This document shows, in pieces, positions 60,874 through 64,000 of a DNA stretch of 64,000 bases. The stretch's first letter is position 1; every line of letters starts with the position of its first letter. The notes beneath the pieces are model-generated. The model was not told the DNA's origin, made no database searches, and was given only the letters and a program-made list of their open reading frames with translations. Origin of the DNA: Paenibacillus sp. JJ-100 (GTDB taxonomy: Bacteria; Bacillota; Bacilli; Paenibacillales; Paenibacillaceae); NCBI RefSeq assembly GCF_948329825.1, contig NZ_CAOJCM010000003.1, positions 372,001-436,000 on the forward strand. The letters are read 5' to 3'. The position numbers and the translations under genes were made by a program.

Positions 60874-61734
60874 ATGTGGAGGACCCGTTCCAAGATTTTG
60901 TTCACCGTCGGGTTTGGTATTCCGGTACTTGTGCTTATACAGATGTTCATGTACGCGATGTATAAAATATTTGGATGGGACATCCGGCTGAATGTATTAT
61001 GGCTGTGTAATCACTGGATGAGCCGAATGGGTTGGATGTCTATAGGTCATTTTCTGTTAATGCTGGTCGTGCTGACCTTTGCGGGTACAGGCTGGCTATT
61101 GTCTCGGCGGATTATTCAAACCCGAGCTGCGATCACTAAGCTTCGTTCAATGGAGATTCGAGCTTGGTCAACGGAGCTCAATGCAAGATACCAACACCTC
61201 AAGAAACCACGGTTCCTTGTTGTGGACAAATCTTCTCCAGTAGCGTTTACCATTGGTTTGTGGCGGCCTTGCATTGTGCTATCCACTGGGCTGCTCAGCA
61301 TGCTGGACCCGGAAGAAGAAAAGGCAGTGGTATATCATGAAGTTCATCATCTGTGGCATCGAGACCCGCTGAAAACAACACTACTTTCGGTATTTGCTGT
61401 CATGATGCCGTATATTCCCGTATTAAAACATACCTCGCAGCAATATCGTATCGTGAGAGAGATTTTGGCGGATAACGAAGCCATTGAACGTACCGGTAAT
61501 GCTGCTGGTATTGGCAGTGCACTCTTGAAACTTCTCAAGGCATGTTCACCATCCGGAGAGAGACGGGAAATGATCATACAGTCCTCGTTTGCCGATACAT
61601 CAGTGAATGTGCGCATCTCGCGTCTTCTCAATCCTGAACTGGACGTTACACTTCGGTTACCGCGTTACGCCATTCTGATCTCAGCAACCGTGTTTCTGCT
61701 GCTGTCCATTCTTTTTGTATGGTCGATTGGATAG
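60874..61734 (+). CDS. M56 family (BlaR1-like) membrane metallopeptidase
   Basis: A 286-residue membrane protein. Three membrane segments at the N-terminus and one at the C-terminal end bracket a cytoplasmic gluzincin: VVYHEVHHLWHRDP (H155-E-x-x-H159) and the third ligand in EILADNEAIER. It should cleave the adjacent BlaI-like repressor. Unlike BlaR1 it has no C-terminal penicillin-binding sensor domain, ending just after the last membrane segment, so its signal is unknown. Start ATG comes 1 bp after the repressor stop. Confidence 0.88.
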   Translation: MWRTRSKILFTVGFGIPVLVLIQMFMYAMYKIFGWDIRLNVLWLCNHWMSRMGWMSIGHFLLMLVVLTFAGTGWLLSRRIIQTRAAITKLRSMEIRAWSTELNARYQHLKKPRFLVVDKSSPVAFTIGLWRPCIVLSTGLLSMLDPEEEKAVVYHEVHHLWHRDPLKTTLLSVFAVMMPYIPVLKHTSQQYRIVREILADNEAIERTGNAAGIGSALLKLLKACSPSGERREMIIQSSFADTSVNVRISRLLNPELDVTLRLPRYAILISATVFLLLSILFVWSIG

Positions 61735-61792
61735 AGCGCGGCGATGAACGAGGATCCATAATGAACAAGAATAACAATGAAAAGGGAGATGA

Positions 61793-62218
61793 ATGATGAA
61801 TAATAAAAGCATTGAAATTGGACTGTTTTTCTCAAGGATTATGATTGGTCTTATCTTTATGTTGCATGGCTGGGCCAAATTCGAGGGTGGAATTAGTGGT
61901 ACTGTAGGCTTTTTTGAAAGTATAGGCATTCCGGGTTTCATGGCATCGGTTGTTGCAATCATTGAGCTGGCAGGTGGTGCAGCTATGATTCTGGGTCTGG
62001 GTACACGTGTATTTGCCTTGTTGTTTGTCGCTGTGATGGTCGGTGCGCTGTTTACAGCTAAAGCGGGTCAGCCGTTCCTGAGCGGAACAGAGTTTGACTA
62101 TATGCTGATGGCAGGCTCTTTGACTCTTCTCTTGACGGGAAGTCGTTTTCTGGCGCTGGATTATCTGTTCAACCGCCAAGGAAGCGCACGTCAGAATAGT
62201 CAGAATATGAGTGCCTGA
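61793..62218 (+). CDS. DoxX family membrane protein
   Basis: A 141-residue protein with four hydrophobic segments. Family marks: GLFFSRIMIGLIFMLHGWAK, IPGFMASVVAIIELAGGAAM and the middle GALFTAKAGQPFLSG. DoxX proteins are thought to bind quinones or act in redox or oxidative-stress control at the membrane; the exact role of most members is unclear. AAAGGGAGATG precedes the start. It lies 58 bp after the M56 peptidase in the same direction and may be in the same operon. A long hairpin terminator follows. Confidence 0.86.
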   Translation: MMNNKSIEIGLFFSRIMIGLIFMLHGWAKFEGGISGTVGFFESIGIPGFMASVVAIIELAGGAAMILGLGTRVFALLFVAVMVGALFTAKAGQPFLSGTEFDYMLMAGSLTLLLTGSRFLALDYLFNRQGSARQNSQNMSA

Positions 62219-62335
62219 TCTGCATCAGAGGGGAATACGAATGTGCACGATTGTACACAACCAAGAACACCAACAAAATGATAGTCTACAAGCATAAAAG
62301 AAAGTGTTGAAAAGCAGGAAGGTTCTTGAGACTAG

Positions 62336-62405
62336 GCTCTTTGCTTGCCAGTTCGATAAGGTAATGATGATTACCGGATCGAATGGACAAGTAAAGAGCT
62401 TTTTT
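62336..62405 (+). terminator. long nested terminator of the DoxX gene
   Basis: GCTCTTTGCTTG (62336-62347) pairs with CAAGTAAAGAGC (62388-62399), one mismatch. TTCGAT/ATCGAA and GGTAAT/ATTACC pair in the interior, making one extended hairpin, and T6 follows. Confidence 0.85.
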
Positions 62406-62433
62406 AGTTTGGACGAAAGAACGTTACTTTTGA

Positions 62434-62439
62434 TATAAT
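62434..62439 (+). promoter_or_regulatory. -10 element of the pirin gene
   Basis: TATAAT with a possible -35 TTGGAC at 62409-62414 (spacer 19 bp, long). Confidence 0.45.
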
Positions 62440-62515
62440 GAAAATAAGTATGCTACTAAGAAAAAATAAGAAGAATTTGGTACGCACAATAACAGGTTTA
62501 AGGAGGTTGCGCCAT

Positions 62516-63217
62516 ATGATTAAGATCATTCCATCCGAAGCACGTTCCAGCTTTGATCGGGGCTGGCTGCGCGGTAGTCACAGCTTTTCTTTTGGGGAAT
62601 ATCAGGACCCGGACAACACCGCCTTTGGACCGATGCGGGTAGCTAACGATGATATTATTGCACCAGGTCGAGGTTTCGGTGCACACCCACACAGTGATAT
62701 GGAGATTGTATCCATCGTGCTGAATGGCAAGCTGAGACATGAGGATAGTCTGGGTAACGTTGCAGTAACAGGTTTTGGCAGTATTCAGCGCATGTCGGCA
62801 GGAAGCGGCGTCATTCATACAGAGCATAACGCCTCAGATACCGAGGAAGTTAGACTTCTACAGCTTTGGTTTATGCCACATACGAAAGGGCTGCAGCCAT
62901 CCTACGAAACGACTTCCTTTGATGTATCCGCTCTTGAAGGGGCTATTGTGCCTGTAGCATCATCTCAAGGTGGGCCACGGACAGCCACGGTTCATCAAGA
63001 CATGACCATTTACCTTGGGCGGTTATCGAAAGGCAAGACGCTTGATTTCGAACAAAACGAAGGTCGCCGCGTCTACATTTTCTCCATCGAAGGCAAGCTT
63101 GGACTTCAACAGGAACATGTGTTACACACAGGAGATACGGCACGGATCGAAAAGACGGCTTCCCTGAAGCTGGAAGGGCATGAGGATACCTTCTACATGT
63201 TGATTGATCTGCCTTAG
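62516..63217 (+). CDS. pirin family protein, YhhW-like
   Basis: A 233-residue pirin-type bicupin. ATG 62516 is chosen because AGGAGG is 9 nt upstream; the frame extends to 62438 but its start there lies on the -10 element. Marks: WLRGSHSFSFGEYQDPDNTA, GRGFGAHPHSDMEIVSIVLN and MSAGSGVIHTEHN. The metal-binding His/Glu set of the N-terminal cupin is intact. YhhW-type pirins oxidise flavonoids such as quercetin. The next gene follows 48 bp later. Confidence 0.88.
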   Translation: MIKIIPSEARSSFDRGWLRGSHSFSFGEYQDPDNTAFGPMRVANDDIIAPGRGFGAHPHSDMEIVSIVLNGKLRHEDSLGNVAVTGFGSIQRMSAGSGVIHTEHNASDTEEVRLLQLWFMPHTKGLQPSYETTSFDVSALEGAIVPVASSQGGPRTATVHQDMTIYLGRLSKGKTLDFEQNEGRRVYIFSIEGKLGLQQEHVLHTGDTARIEKTASLKLEGHEDTFYMLIDLP

Positions 63218-63265
63218 TTAAGAAACATAAATTCTCACTCCAAGATCAAAGGAGGAATGATCCGT

Positions 63266-63604
63266 ATGGCACAGCAGGAATGGTTCATGGTAAAACACGG
63301 TGTGACCGGTCGCGGACTAGCGAATAGCAAGACAGATGCAGAGCTGTCCTATCGATTTCAGCAGGAAGGAACAGGATATCTCTTCACCGTGACAGGGCTG
63401 GACGAGCAGACCGTGAACAAGATTCTGGAGCTTCGACAGGAATTGAATGTATTCCGGTTCGTACAGCGCAAAGACCGGCCTCTAACAAAGCATTGGTATT
63501 ATGTTGATGGAGACCGTGTAAAATATGATAAAGAGCGGTATACTCTTATCATCTATGCCAAGTCAGAGATTCAATATGTACCTGATGAGTATTTTGCAGA
63601 TTGA
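63266..63604 (+). CDS. hypothetical protein
   Basis: A 112-residue protein. ATG 63266 is chosen because AAGGAGG is 10 nt away; ATG 63257 almost touches it. It is a strand-rich small domain (EWFMVKHGVTGRGLANSKTD, HWYYVDGDRVKYDKERYTL) with no family I recognise. It is probably in one unit with pirin. A terminator follows. Confidence 0.65.
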   Translation: MAQQEWFMVKHGVTGRGLANSKTDAELSYRFQQEGTGYLFTVTGLDEQTVNKILELRQELNVFRFVQRKDRPLTKHWYYVDGDRVKYDKERYTLIIYAKSEIQYVPDEYFAD

Positions 63605-63637
63605 TGCTCTACTTGAAGACATAGAAATCATTGTTTG

Positions 63638-63661
63638 AACCTTCCAATCGGGAGGTTTTTT
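63638..63661 (+). terminator. intrinsic terminator of the pirin unit
   Basis: AACCTTCC (63638-63645) pairs with GGGAGGTT (63650-63657), with one G-U pair and a 4-nt loop. T6 follows. Confidence 0.85.
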
Positions 63662-63763
63662 CCTAATGGATGTAGGATAGAAAGATTAGATGTTGCACCT
63701 TGATTGTTTAAGGAAATTCAATAAGATTCTATAAAATGGATATTAAAATTAAACATCAAAAGG

Positions 63764-63817
63764 TTGACACTTTAAAATAGATGTCGGTATACTGATTATC
63801 ATTGATAATGAATATCA
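63764..63817 (+). promoter_or_regulatory. Fur-regulated promoter of the siderophore permease gene
   Basis: TTGACA (63764-63769) and TATACT (63788-63793) are 18 bp apart. A Fur box TGATAAT-G-AATATCA (63803-63817) follows, one mismatch from the 7-1-7 consensus, and it overlaps a second dyad TGATTATCA (63793-63801). Confidence 0.8.
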
Positions 63818-63888
63818 ATATCAGCGAACAGAGCAAAGTAGAGCAGATGTGCATGTTTTACAGCGATACTAAGGGGATAAATGCAGAG

Positions 63889-64000
63889 ATGAAGTTAAGG
63901 TATATGTTGGTTGTGCTTGTGGTTCTATCAGTTGTGTACATATTTATTGGCAATTCAAATATTTCACCTTTGGATATCTTTCATCTGACTCCTGTTCAGC
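63889..64000 (+). CDS. FecCD-type siderophore ABC permease, 5' end only
   Basis: Only the first 37 codons are in the window. The sequence MKLRYMLVVLVVLSVVYIFI followed by ISPLDIFHLTPVQ is typical of the first membrane segment and loop of FecCD/BtuC-like permeases. An iron-responsive Fur box lies upstream, which supports an iron-siderophore uptake role. The ATG follows AAGGGGATAA; the gap is slightly long. The gene continues past the window. Confidence 0.65.
   Translation, partial: MKLRYMLVVLVVLSVVYIFIGNSNISPLDIFHLTPVQ

Overview
The window looks like ordinary chromosome from a Paenibacillus-type Firmicute. The evidence is indirect but consistent: strong AAGGAGG-type ribosome binding sites with frequent GTG and TTG starts, TTGACA/TATAAT promoters, and cre-, Fur-, PerR-, NrdR- and Fnr-like boxes of the Bacillus kind. 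Families typical of soil Bacilli are present (LrgAB, HmoB, bacterial NOS, MhqD-type hydrolase, PadR/DUF1700/DUF4097 operon). I see no rRNA, tRNA, CRISPR array, transposase, integrase or phage gene.

Layout. 1-5.7 kb: 3' end of glpD, a Gfo/Idh/MocA oxidoreductase, an HxlR regulator, an AbrB-type regulator with zinc-ribbon and C-terminal HTH, and lrgAB divergent from a LysR regulator. 5.9-7.6 kb: two AT-rich exported proteins of unknown function. 7.7-16 kb: HmoB, an HTH/small membrane protein pair with a striking tandem operator, a nuclease-helicase fusion, a cytoplasmic alpha-amylase, an MBL-fold hydrolase and uronate isomerase (with a cre site). 16-20.2 kb: a MarR-ABC-ABC drug-export operon whose 5' leader carries 11-mers repeated exactly every 16 bp. 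20.4-28.5 kb: DUF697/EcsC-like protein, lipid kinase, lipoprotein, TetR/MMPL exporter pair, nucleoside hydrolase and a zinc-ribbon/YIP1 membrane protein. 28.9-35 kb: Dps, nitric oxide synthase oxygenase and potABCD. 35-44.6 kb: membrane protein, AraC regulator with divergent flavodoxin-fold oxidoreductase, CDF transporter, dioxygenase plus MhqD-like hydrolase, VOC protein, XRE-cupin regulator, SDR, and padR-DUF1700-DUF4097. 44.9-55.4 kb: FAD/Rieske oxidoreductase, a multidomain GH3 glycosidase, nrdDG behind combined Fnr and NrdR sites, a hybrid sensor protein with a broken ATPase domain, and an aldo/keto reductase. 55.5-64 kb: diguanylate cyclase, perR overlapping an orphan response-regulator-like gene, catalase, BlaI/M56 peptidase with DoxX, pirin, and the start of a Fur-regulated siderophore permease.

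How genes work together. The clearest thread is oxidative stress: perR, catalase and dps share a 15-bp box (TTA-G/T-A-Y-Y-N-A-R-TCTAA), which defines a small PerR regulon visible from the sequence alone. The anaerobic ribonucleotide reductase promoter can be read almost base by base: an Fnr palindrome sits 41.5 bp upstream of the predicted start of transcription, with two NrdR boxes 32 bp apart over the -10 region and the start. Carbon supply is covered by glpD, amylase, uxaC and GH3; two of these have cre-like sites.

Nothing in the window is clearly an undescribed defence or mobile system. The best candidates for new biology are the 16-bp-phased leader array before the ABC exporter, the hybrid kinase with destroyed N and G1 boxes, the response-regulator-like gene inside the end of perR, and a 70-bp nested inverted repeat after potD.
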